64,000 nucleotides of DNA from Ruania zhangjianzhongii (GTDB lineage Bacteria; Actinomycetota; Actinomycetes; Actinomycetales; Beutenbergiaceae). The notes beneath the pieces were generated by a model. That model saw only the letters and a program-made list of their open reading frames with translations. It ran no database searches and was not told the origin of the DNA. Location of the stretch: contig NZ_CP042828.1 in assembly GCF_008000995.1 (NCBI RefSeq), positions 4,144,882 to 4,208,881 on the forward strand. The letters are read 5' to 3'. Shown here in pieces: positions 44,432 through 54,979 of this stretch; the first letter of the stretch is position 1, and the number at the start of each line of letters is the position of its first letter. The translations under genes were made by a program, and so were the position numbers.

Positions 44432-45820
44432 ATGACGACACGCACCGGCACGCACCACCCGCGAACACGACGCTGGACCATCGGTATCTGCGCCGCTCTT
44501 GCTCTGGCCCTGGCTGTCGGCCTAGGGCTGTGGTTGCGATCCGACGGTTTCCGCATCGCCAACGAGATCGGCGACCTGACCGGGGTGGAGTCCGCCGGGC
44601 TCGTGCCCACGGAGGGGGCCGCATCCGAAGAGATCCTCCGGGTGGAGATCGCTCCGTCGACGGGAAGGGCGGAGATCGAGACGATCCTTGAGACGACCGA
44701 GGAGGTGATCGACGACGAAGTGGTGCCCGCTGCCAGAGTCTCTCTGGGGACTGCAGAGGTGAAGGTGGGCGCTCGCTACAGGGCCGGGATCCGCGATGCC
44801 GCGCAAGTCCTCGTCGCGCTCAGCACGCTGGCGGACGGCCGGGCCATACTCGACGAGCGGAACATCGTCTTCGTCGAAGCGACCGAACCCCCCTTGGCGA
44901 ACATTCTCGATTGGCTGACGCTGATCGAGGAGGAGAGTCTCCGCGTCGAGGACGTGACGGTCGAAGGTGAGGACGGCTGGAACGCGATCTCCATCTACCG
45001 GCCGCAGACGAACCATCGAGAGGCCCTGGAGGCTCTGCGCGAGTGGGACCCGGATGTCACCTCCATCACTCTCGAGGAAACCTCTCTGACAATCCGGACG
45101 ACCATCCCGTTCCTCGATCTCGGGCCGCTCGCCCAGGATGCGCAGTCGGCAGCACGCATCCTGAACCCTGAGTCACCGCGCGTCAGGCTCGAGACTTCCG
45201 ATCAGCGCAGACTCTCCGTCGGTGACGAAGACCCCGGCACCGCCTTGGAGATGGCGGGCAAAATCGAGGACGACGGCTGGGCAGTGCACAGCCTCAACAG
45301 CGGTCTCACATCCATCGACGTGGCGCACGCGGATCGAACCGTGGACCCGTCGCAGCTGCCCGACCTCGCAGAGGCTCTGCGCTCCGCTGGTCTGCCACAG
45401 GAGGCGACGACCCGGGTCGACGAAGGTGCTCTGTTCTGGGGAACGCGCTCCGACCTCGAGGACCTGGCGCCGTCGATCGCGCAGGCGCACGCGGACGGGT
45501 ACCTCGTGCGCTGGACGCGTGATGACCGAGGCCCGGGTCCTGATGCGCGCGTCTGGGTGGAGCTGCCCACCGGCCACTCCTTGTCCGAGGGCTCCGATCT
45601 GGCGGGCGCCATCGACGTGGCACGTTCCATCCCATGGCCCGGCACCGGCCTGATCACGCTCCAGACCACACCCGAGTCCGGGTCGTACAAGGACGAGCGG
45701 GAGGTGACGCTCAACTCCACTGCCACCGGAACCGCGGAGGACGTCCAGGTCGACCCGGACTACCTCCCCGGGGAGGGGCAGGTGCAGGATGCGTGGGACG
45801 CCACCGCGACAGAGAACTAA
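44432..45820 (+). CDS. Membrane-anchored extracellular protein of unknown function
   Basis: 462 residues. One N-terminal membrane span (~15-36) leaves the acidic remainder outside the cell. No catalytic motif or known domain was recognised. The C-terminal third has repeated alpha/beta character (DLEDLAPSIAQAHADGYLVRW). Its stop overlaps the convergent glycosyltransferase stop (45817-45820). Confidence 0.7.
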   Translation: MTTRTGTHHPRTRRWTIGICAALALALAVGLGLWLRSDGFRIANEIGDLTGVESAGLVPTEGAASEEILRVEIAPSTGRAEIETILETTEEVIDDEVVPAARVSLGTAEVKVGARYRAGIRDAAQVLVALSTLADGRAILDERNIVFVEATEPPLANILDWLTLIEEESLRVEDVTVEGEDGWNAISIYRPQTNHREALEALREWDPDVTSITLEETSLTIRTTIPFLDLGPLAQDAQSAARILNPESPRVRLETSDQRRLSVGDEDPGTALEMAGKIEDDGWAVHSLNSGLTSIDVAHADRTVDPSQLPDLAEALRSAGLPQEATTRVDEGALFWGTRSDLEDLAPSIAQAHADGYLVRWTRDDRGPGPDARVWVELPTGHSLSEGSDLAGAIDVARSIPWPGTGLITLQTTPESGSYKDEREVTLNSTATGTAEDVQVDPDYLPGEGQVQDAWDATATEN

Positions 45821-47019
45821 GACCTCCGGCGCTCCACCAGCTGGTCGAACACCCCGACGTAAGCTCTCGCCTGGAGCGACCACGCCAGCTCGGTCTCGAT
45901 CCGAGCCCGGCCGGCTCGCCCCATCTCTGCCCGGCGTTCGGGATCGTCCAGCAGCTCCGCGATCGCAGCCGCGGTCTCGGCCGGGTCCGCACCGGAGACG
46001 TAGACCGCGGCGTCCGCAGCACACCGCCGGGTCTCCTGCAGATCGGTGGCCACCACGGCCACCTCGTGCGCCATGTACTCCAGCGTCTTGTTCATCGTCG
46101 ACCGGTGGTTGAACTCGTTCTGCGGGTCCGGGGTGACGCCGAGGTCCGCCGTCGAGAGCCACCGGCCGAGCTCCTCATGGTCCACCCGACCGGTGAACGT
46201 CACCCACTCATCGAGCCCCCGCCGGGTGCAGTCCGCCATCAGCCCCTCGAGGCTGTCACCGAAGCCGAGCAGCACAAACCGGGTATCCCGGCGGTCGAGC
46301 TGGTGGACGTACACGTCGACCGCGGCGAGCAGCGCGTCGACGCCGTCCTGCGGGCCCATGATGCCGACGTAGCAGACCAGGTGGCTGAGCCCGCCGCGTA
46401 GCTCCGGGTGCTCGGCTGCCCGCCGCATCCGCTCCGGATCCGGAGTACTCATCACGACGGCGGTACGCGCCTGGGGTAGGCGGCCTCGCTGCACGGCGAG
46501 GTCGCGGTAGGAGGGATTGGGCGAGACCACCCGATCGGCAACCCGATAGGTCTGCCGTTCGAGCCAGAGCAGCGCCCGGTGGAGGAAGCCGCGCTTGCCG
46601 AAACGGGCCTCGTAGACCTCCGGGCACAGATCATGCTGGTCGAAGACGAACCTGCGACCCCGCAGCTTCCACCACGCCCCCAGCAACCAGTAGGTATCGG
46701 GCGGATTGCACGCCTGCAGGACATCGAAGCGCCGCTCCCGGTTCACCCGGACGCTCAGGCGCGCCGCGTGCAGCCAGCAGACGACGAACTCCCGTGCATA
46801 GGACAGCAGCCCTCGCGCACCTTCCGGCGCCGGGTAGGAGAACACCACAGCACCGTCGATCTCGTGCCGATCGGGCTCGGCCGAGTCCTCCTTCGGACAG
46901 ATCACGCTCACGTCGTACCCGGCGTCCAGCAGCGCCCGGCACTCGTTGCGCACCCGCCGGTCCAGGCGCAACGGCAAGTTCTGAATAATGATGAGGGCAT
47001 GGCCTCGAACGAGGGCCAT
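45817..47019 (-). CDS. Glycosyltransferase family 4 (GT-B fold)
   Basis: 400 residues. The N-terminal Rossmann domain (IIIQNLPLRLDRRVRNECRALLDAGYDVSVIC) and the C-terminal donor domain (VCYVGIMGPQDGVDALL, FTGRVDHEELGRWLSTADLGVTPDPQNEFNHRSTMNKTLEYMA) with the E-x7-E-type site show a GT-B enzyme. Single gene, leftward, just left of the lasso cluster. It adds a sugar to the lipid-linked unit; donor unknown. Confidence 0.88.
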   Translation of the reverse strand: MALVRGHALIIIQNLPLRLDRRVRNECRALLDAGYDVSVICPKEDSAEPDRHEIDGAVVFSYPAPEGARGLLSYAREFVVCWLHAARLSVRVNRERRFDVLQACNPPDTYWLLGAWWKLRGRRFVFDQHDLCPEVYEARFGKRGFLHRALLWLERQTYRVADRVVSPNPSYRDLAVQRGRLPQARTAVVMSTPDPERMRRAAEHPELRGGLSHLVCYVGIMGPQDGVDALLAAVDVYVHQLDRRDTRFVLLGFGDSLEGLMADCTRRGLDEWVTFTGRVDHEELGRWLSTADLGVTPDPQNEFNHRSTMNKTLEYMAHEVAVVATDLQETRRCAADAAVYVSGADPAETAAAIAELLDDPERRAEMGRAGRARIETELAWSLQARAYVGVFDQLVERRRS

Positions 47020-47192
47020 CGGTGGTCTCCCTCAGCTCCGGCGGGACAGGTGTGCAGCGCTAGGGCAAGGATGGCACGGTTCGCTGCCGGGCGAGGGCTC
47101 ATTCACACGATGCGTGCGGCGGCGATGCGCTAGATTCCAGATCAGTCACCTGCAGCGACGAGGCGGCGGTGAGAAGCAGCTGGAGGCTGGCG

Positions 47193-47453
47193 ATGAAGTT
47201 GCGGGCGAACGAAGTCAGCGTGCGTGAGATCGACGGCGAGATGGTGTTGCTGGACCTGCGCACCTCCAAGTACCTGAGCGCCAACCGGGTGGGCACGATC
47301 CTGCTTCAGCTGCTCGCCGAGGAGCGGTCCGCCGACGAGCTGGCCGATGCGCTGGTGGCGGAGTTCGACGTCCCGCACGAGACGGCCCTGGCCGATGTCA
47401 CCATGTTCGTGGACGAGCTGCGCACCCGCGGCCTGCTCGAGCCCGCCGGCTGA
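47193..47453 (+). CDS. Lasso peptide RRE protein (PqqD-like, B1)
   Basis: 86 residues. The winged-helix PqqD/RRE pattern VREIDGEMVLLDLRTSKYLSANRVGTILLQLL is clear. Such proteins bind the leader's YxxPxLxxxG motif, which is present in the precursor at 50064-50204, and hand it to the B2 protease. The ATG at 47193 has GGAGG 6 bases upstream; an earlier in-frame GTG (47169) lacks this. First of three rightward genes. Confidence 0.92.
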   Translation: MKLRANEVSVREIDGEMVLLDLRTSKYLSANRVGTILLQLLAEERSADELADALVAEFDVPHETALADVTMFVDELRTRGLLEPAG

Positions 47454-47471
47454 TCGAGCGGTGCCGAGCCG

Positions 47472-47909
47472 ATGAGAAGGGTGCCGGTCCGCGAGGTCCC
47501 CGCGGTGATCGCCGCGCTGGCCCTGGCCTGTGCGGTGGAGGTCGGGCTGCGCACCCTCTCCCTGCCGCGCACGGCACGACTGGTCGGCGCACCCCTGCGC
47601 AGCACCTCCTCCCCCACCGCTCCGCAAGTGCGCGGCGCCCGGCTTGGCCGCAGGGGACGGCGTCAGGCACGTGCGGTACAGCGGGTGATGCGGCACTGGC
47701 CGTTCGGGGACACCTGCCTGCGGCACGCGCTGGTTGCCGGCCACCGGCTACGCCGGTTCGATCCCGAGCTGGTGGTCGGTGTGGCCAAGGTGGACGGCGA
47801 GATCCGGGCGCACGCCTGGCTGGAGTTCGACACCGGTCTGTACGACCCGTTGCGCGCCGCCCAGGCCTACCTCCCGCTCGGCTCGCCCCGGCCCGTGGAG
47901 GAGGAGTGA
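47472..47909 (+). CDS. Lasso peptide leader protease (B2, transglutaminase-like)
   Basis: 145 residues. Catalytic Cys in GDTCLRHALVAGHRL and His in IRAHAWLEF with a following Asp match the lasso B2 cysteine proteases, which cut the leader after the residue following a conserved Thr. The Arg-rich middle replaces a membrane segment. It lies 18 bp after the RRE gene and overlaps the kinase gene by 4 bases. Confidence 0.92.
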   Translation: MRRVPVREVPAVIAALALACAVEVGLRTLSLPRTARLVGAPLRSTSSPTAPQVRGARLGRRGRRQARAVQRVMRHWPFGDTCLRHALVAGHRLRRFDPELVVGVAKVDGEIRAHAWLEFDTGLYDPLRAAQAYLPLGSPRPVEEE

Positions 47910-48949
47910 GGACCGCACTGTACGGCCTGGTGGTGGACAGCGAGATCCCGCTGCACCACGACCGTGCGGCCACCGGGCCGGCCGACGTCACGATCCGGTA
48001 CGGCGCACCACGGCAGGCCACGCACGAGCCGCCGGACGGGCGCCGGATGCTGCACCTGGAGACCGACCGCTCCCTGTTCACCGCCGCGGAGACCGAGACC
48101 GGCTACCTGCTCCGGTTCTACCAGACCTGCGACTTCGTGATCGATGCGGACCTGGGCGCTGTGACGGTGCATGCGGTCCCGGGTGCGAAGGAGGACACCC
48201 TCGGTGTGCTCATCTCCGGCACGCTGCTCTCGTTCCTGCTCTCGCTGCACGGCGTGGCCGTGCTGCACGCCAGCGCCGTGCAGGTCGGGGAGTCCGCCCT
48301 GGCCTTCGTCGGCAGCTCCGGGATGGGGAAGTCCACGATGGCCACGCTGGCCTGCGCCGGTGGAGCGCAGCTGATCACCGACGACGTTCTCCGCCTGGAT
48401 CTGGCCGCAGACCGGCCACGGTGCCACCTGGGCGGGACAGCCTTGCGGCTGCGCAAAGCGGCCACCGACCTCTCCACCCTCTTCGGTGCCGCGCCGGCCC
48501 ACCGAGTCACCGGCGACGGCCGGGACGCGCTCACCATGACCCCGGCGGTGCAGGAGCTGGTGCCGCTGGCGGCGATGGTGATCCCGGCGCCGCAGCACGA
48601 CTCGGTGCTCACCCGGCCCGAGCTGGTCCGGCTGGAGCCCAAGCAGGCACTGCTGGCACTGCTGCAGTTCCCGCGGATCGTCGGCTGGGAGGACGCGGGA
48701 GTGCTGGACCGTCAGCTGCAGGAGCTCGGCGTCATCGTGGCGCAGACCCCGGTGTACGTGGCCCGGCTCCCGTGGGGGCCGCCGTTCTCCCCATCGCTGG
48801 CTGCTGACCTGTTCGAGGACCTTCGGCTGCGACCCGCGGCAGCTGCGGCAGGCCGTGCTGGTGCAACCACGCGATCTGCGCAAGGAAGTAGCTCACCGGG
48901 TGCGGTCGCGGACTCAGCCACACCTCCTGCAGGCGCGCATCGTCGATGA
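47906..48949 (+). CDS. Lasso peptide kinase (HPr kinase homolog)
   Basis: 347 residues. HASAV and the P-loop GSSGMGKST (~136-144) followed by LITDDVLRLD define the HPr-kinase-like fold of lasso tailoring kinases (PadeK/ThcoK type), which phosphorylate the C-terminal Ser of the precursor. The precursor here ends in Ser. The GTG start overlaps the B2 stop (GTGA). The last ~70 codons lie antisense over the cyclase 3' end (48732-48949); the recognisable domain ends near residue 305, so the tail may be dispensable. Confidence 0.88.
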   Translation: MRTALYGLVVDSEIPLHHDRAATGPADVTIRYGAPRQATHEPPDGRRMLHLETDRSLFTAAETETGYLLRFYQTCDFVIDADLGAVTVHAVPGAKEDTLGVLISGTLLSFLLSLHGVAVLHASAVQVGESALAFVGSSGMGKSTMATLACAGGAQLITDDVLRLDLAADRPRCHLGGTALRLRKAATDLSTLFGAAPAHRVTGDGRDALTMTPAVQELVPLAAMVIPAPQHDSVLTRPELVRLEPKQALLALLQFPRIVGWEDAGVLDRQLQELGVIVAQTPVYVARLPWGPPFSPSLAADLFEDLRLRPAAAAAGRAGATTRSAQGSSSPGAVADSATPPAGAHRR

Positions 48950-49994
48950 GATCCGGATCGAAGGCGCCGCCGGTGTAGCTGCGCGCGAACTCGCGTTCGG
49001 GCTCTGCCCAGCGGGAGGCGTTGAACGCAGCCTTGCTCCGCCGGGCGAGCACGGCGTCCGGGAGCAGATCCGCGCCCAGCCGGCGGAACAGGTGCGTGCG
49101 GCCCGGGAAGCCCCACCCGCCGCCTTCGGCCGCGAGCGCGGCGACCACCGCAGTCTCGGCGATCGGGTGCCGCATGGTCAGGCCATACTCGGCGGCACTG
49201 ACCACGGCGTTGTCCAGACCCAGCCGGGTGGTGCGCTGGTGGTGGATCGCCCAGGTGGCCACATCCCAGCGGAGCGGGCCGCGCAGCGCCGCTTCGTCGG
49301 CGGCGAGGATCTCCCGCGCTGCCGGCCGCAGCCAGGGCAGCAGGTCCGGGTCGGCATAGGTGCGCCGAGCCTGCGCACGCACCACCGCCGCAGGCAGCAG
49401 CGCTGCTCCCGCCGCGCGGAGCAGGGCGAGGCTCGGGAGCCGGCGGCGCCGGCGGAGCAGAAACAGCGGCGTGACCCGCCGCCCCTCGAGGAAGGCGTCT
49501 CCGCCCTCGCCGGTGAGCACGGTGCCGCTGCCGAGCTGGGCGAAGAACAACGGTTGGGTGTGCACCGCTTCCGGCCACACCAGCCCGCGCCGGCGCAGAT
49601 GCGTGGTGGCCAGCTCGCCCAGGGTGGAGCGTTCGTCGGTGACCGAGAGCACCAGGCGTTCGGTGAGGCCGAGATGCTCGAGCACCAGGTCCTGCCAGTC
49701 GGTCTCGTCGGCCTGCTCGTCCCCCGGGTAGACGGCGGTGACCGGGACCGGATCGTCCGCGCCCAGCTGGCGGGCGGCGTGGGTGGCCAGGGCGAGGATG
49801 AGCGAGGAGTCCCGGCCGCCGGAGAACAGCACATAACAGGGGCCACTGCTGCTGACAGCGTCGGTCACCGCCCGCTCCAGGGCGGCCCGGACGGTGCGGG
49901 CGTCCGCTGCGGGATCGTCATTGACCACCGCAACGGAGCCCAAGGGTGCAGCGACGCCGACCTCGGTGTCGGTCAGCCGCTGGTAGATCAGCAC
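48732..49994 (-). CDS. Lasso peptide cyclase (asparagine-synthetase-like, C)
   Basis: 420 residues. PP-loop FSGGRDSSLILALA around residue 55 and LTGEGGDAFLEGRR, with the C-terminal RHPIAETAVV and RSKAAFNASRW blocks, match lasso macrolactam synthetases. It adenylates the ring Asp side chain and closes it on the core N-terminus. The GTG at 49994 with AGGA 7 bases upstream is used; the alternative at 50051 would place the start in the hairpin 50018-50052. Convergent with, and overlapping, the kinase gene. Confidence 0.9.
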   Translation of the reverse strand: MLIYQRLTDTEVGVAAPLGSVAVVNDDPAADARTVRAALERAVTDAVSSSGPCYVLFSGGRDSSLILALATHAARQLGADDPVPVTAVYPGDEQADETDWQDLVLEHLGLTERLVLSVTDERSTLGELATTHLRRRGLVWPEAVHTQPLFFAQLGSGTVLTGEGGDAFLEGRRVTPLFLLRRRRRLPSLALLRAAGAALLPAAVVRAQARRTYADPDLLPWLRPAAREILAADEAALRGPLRWDVATWAIHHQRTTRLGLDNAVVSAAEYGLTMRHPIAETAVVAALAAEGGGWGFPGRTHLFRRLGADLLPDAVLARRSKAAFNASRWAEPEREFARSYTGGAFDPDLIDDARLQEVWLSPRPHPVSYFLAQIAWLHQHGLPQLPRVAAEGPRTGQQPAMGRTAAPTGAGPRTPGSAPR

Positions 49995-50017
49995 GCCGGG
50001 ATCCTTCCGATCAGAGG

Positions 50018-50052
50018 TGTGCCGCGTGCCGGCTGGGCCGGCACGCGGCACA
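50018..50052 (-). terminator. Perfect 16-bp hairpin between lasso precursor and cyclase genes
   Basis: Arms TGTGCCGCGTGCCGGC / GCCGGCACGCGGCACA with a 3-base loop. It begins 11 bases after the precursor stop and ends 23 bases before the cyclase start. This position is typical of the partial terminator that keeps precursor mRNA in excess over enzyme mRNA. Confidence 0.85.
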
Positions 50053-50063
50053 GTGGGGTGTGC

Positions 50064-50204
50064 TCAGCTGAACTCACCCGGAAGTGGGATGGTGACCTTC
50101 CACAGCCGGATCTCGTCCGACCAGTCCTGCAGGTTGGCACCGCCAAGGGTCATCTCGCGCACGCTCCCGACTTCGGTGAGCATAGGAGCCTCGTAGATAC
50201 TCAT
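50064..50204 (-). CDS. Lasso peptide precursor (A), 20-residue leader and 26-residue core
   Basis: 46 residues. The leader contains YEAPMLTEVG, an exact YxxPxLxxxG recognition motif (residues 4-13), and Thr19 at the -2 position. Cleavage after Leu20 gives a 26-residue core starting GGANLQDW and ending PLPGEFS. Gly1 is the expected ring amine. The only acid in the usual window is Asp7 (positions 8 and 9 are Trp and Ser), so a 7-residue ring is predicted. The C-terminal Ser suits the lasso kinase in the cluster. GGAAGGGAGGGA lies directly upstream of the ATG. Confidence 0.92.
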   Translation of the reverse strand: MSIYEAPMLTEVGSVREMTLGGANLQDWSDEIRLWKVTIPLPGEFS

Positions 50205-50278
50205 GTGTCCCTCCCTTCCTCTCTTCCAGCGGTGTGGCACCGCGCCGCCCCCTGGACGGGTGCCCAGGCGATCTGACC

Positions 50279-50334
50279 AGACTAGGAGGAGGGGCCCTCC
50301 GGCGGCACTGAAGCGCCGGGTGATCTGAGGGTGA
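50279..50334 (-). promoter_or_regulatory. Lasso precursor promoter with 11-bp TCACC direct repeats
   Basis: Minus strand TCACCCTCAGATCACCC has TCACC units 11 bp apart (top-strand GGTGA at 50330-50334 and 50319-50323). A third, degenerate unit TTCAGTG follows in phase, then a weak -35 (TGCCGC, 50302-50307), 17 bp and -10 TAGTCT at 50279-50284. Two more GGTGAG units at 50353 and 50362 lie upstream. The leader to the ATG is about 70 bases. Confidence 0.62.
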
Positions 50335-50389
50335 GGCCCGGCAGCGATCGAGGGTGAGGAGGGTGAGCCGCTACGCCTCACCCCCACGG

Positions 50390-51577
50390 TCAGGACGTGG
50401 CTTCCACCCGGTCCAGGTACAGATCGAGCGCACCGTCTCCGGCCGGGGACCGGCCGGTGCGAGCCTGCGCGGGCCGCTCGCTCAGACGCCGGGCCACGCT
50501 CTGCGCGGACGCCAGCGTGGTCCGCACTGCCCCGGGCCGTACCGCCCGTGCCACCAGTCGGGCCACCCCAGGCTCGGTGCGGGCGGCGGCGACCGGAGCC
50601 GCGCGGTCGACCGCGGCGGTGAGCGCTCGGAACGCCGCCGTGCTGCCGAGCAACCGGTCCAGACCCTCCGGGAGCTCACCGCCGAGGCTGCGCTGGGCCC
50701 GGTGCAGGACGAGCGCCACGTGCGGGGCCGCCCGCCAGTCGGCCGCCCGCTCCCCCACCAGCGCCCAGTCGGTGATCCGCGCGGCCATCCGCTGCGCATC
50801 CACCAGGTAGAGCAGCTTGTTCGCCCCGGTGAGCGCGGCGTGCAGGCAGACGTGCAGCAGTCCGTCCACCGGATCGAGGGTCCACGCCGAGGCGAACCCG
50901 AGCGAGACCTGTTCCCGCCGGTGCAGCAGGTCCGCAGTCGGTACCGTCAACCGCCGGCGCCGGTCCGCCATATTGATCATCGACCAGTGCAGGTCCATCA
51001 GCACCCCGGTAGGGCTGCGCCAGTGCATCTCGCCGGGCAGCTGCGGGTTGCGGAGCATGTCCTCGAAGTCGGCGATCGTCCAGCCCGCGCCGAGCAGTCG
51101 GACGCTCACCTCGCGCAGGTCCTCCGGGCGGACCAGCAGGTCCAGATCCTGATAGCTGCGCAGACCGGGCACCGGATGGGCGAGCTCGGACAGCACGGGA
51201 CCTTTGAACACCACCCAGCCCACGCCGTCGAGCAGGTCCCCGAGGTGACCGAGGAGCGTGGTGGCGTGCAGGTGCAGCGCCCGGGCCTGGTCCCGGTCCC
51301 GCTGGACCGCCTGGGCCAGGTCCGGCTCGCCATCCCGGAGCAGCACGTGCGCCAGCGGCGCGAGGCGGTGATAGCGCGCGGCGCCGGCGAACGCCGCCGG
51401 GTCCGCACGCAGCGCAGGGGTGATCGACGGGCGCTCACCACGGGCGATCGCCACCAGGCTGCGCGACAGCGCCTGTTGCCGCGCAGCGTCCTGCGCGGCA
51501 GGTCTCCGGCTCAGAGTTCGTCCTCCCGCTCGGTCGGCGTCAGCACGCCGCTGGACGTCAGGATAGGGGACGTGCAC
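50390..51577 (-). CDS. Nucleotidyltransferase-family protein associated with lasso/RiPP clusters
   Basis: 395 residues. The central VVFKGPVLSELAHPVPGLRSYQDLDLLVRPEDL has the G-x(n)-DxD nucleotidyltransferase signature of the NTP_transf_5 family. These proteins recur beside lasso kinases and have been linked with further modification of the phosphorylated C-terminus. It precedes the precursor gene by 185 bp in the same direction and follows rmlCD by 80 bp, so it could be transcribed with the rhamnose genes. The GTG start is uncertain. Confidence 0.8.
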   Translation of the reverse strand: MHVPYPDVQRRADADRAGGRTLSRRPAAQDAARQQALSRSLVAIARGERPSITPALRADPAAFAGAARYHRLAPLAHVLLRDGEPDLAQAVQRDRDQARALHLHATTLLGHLGDLLDGVGWVVFKGPVLSELAHPVPGLRSYQDLDLLVRPEDLREVSVRLLGAGWTIADFEDMLRNPQLPGEMHWRSPTGVLMDLHWSMINMADRRRRLTVPTADLLHRREQVSLGFASAWTLDPVDGLLHVCLHAALTGANKLLYLVDAQRMAARITDWALVGERAADWRAAPHVALVLHRAQRSLGGELPEGLDRLLGSTAAFRALTAAVDRAAPVAAARTEPGVARLVARAVRPGAVRTTLASAQSVARRLSERPAQARTGRSPAGDGALDLYLDRVEATS

Positions 51578-51657
51578 ACCCGCCGTGATGCGAACGACGG
51601 CGCACGCCGGGTTGGCCGTCCGGCGGCAGCTTCTCTGCCGGTATCGCGGGCAGACGC

Positions 51658-54934
<3,277 letters not shown>

Positions 54935-54979
54935 GGCATCACCCTTCGCCGGGCCCAGCAGGGCCTCGGCCGGGAACGG

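Noticed and set aside
50052-50387. A longer precursor frame starting at 50387
   Set aside because: The added residues have no leader motif and run through the promoter repeats; the ATG at 50204 has a strong ribosome site and begins the standard leader.
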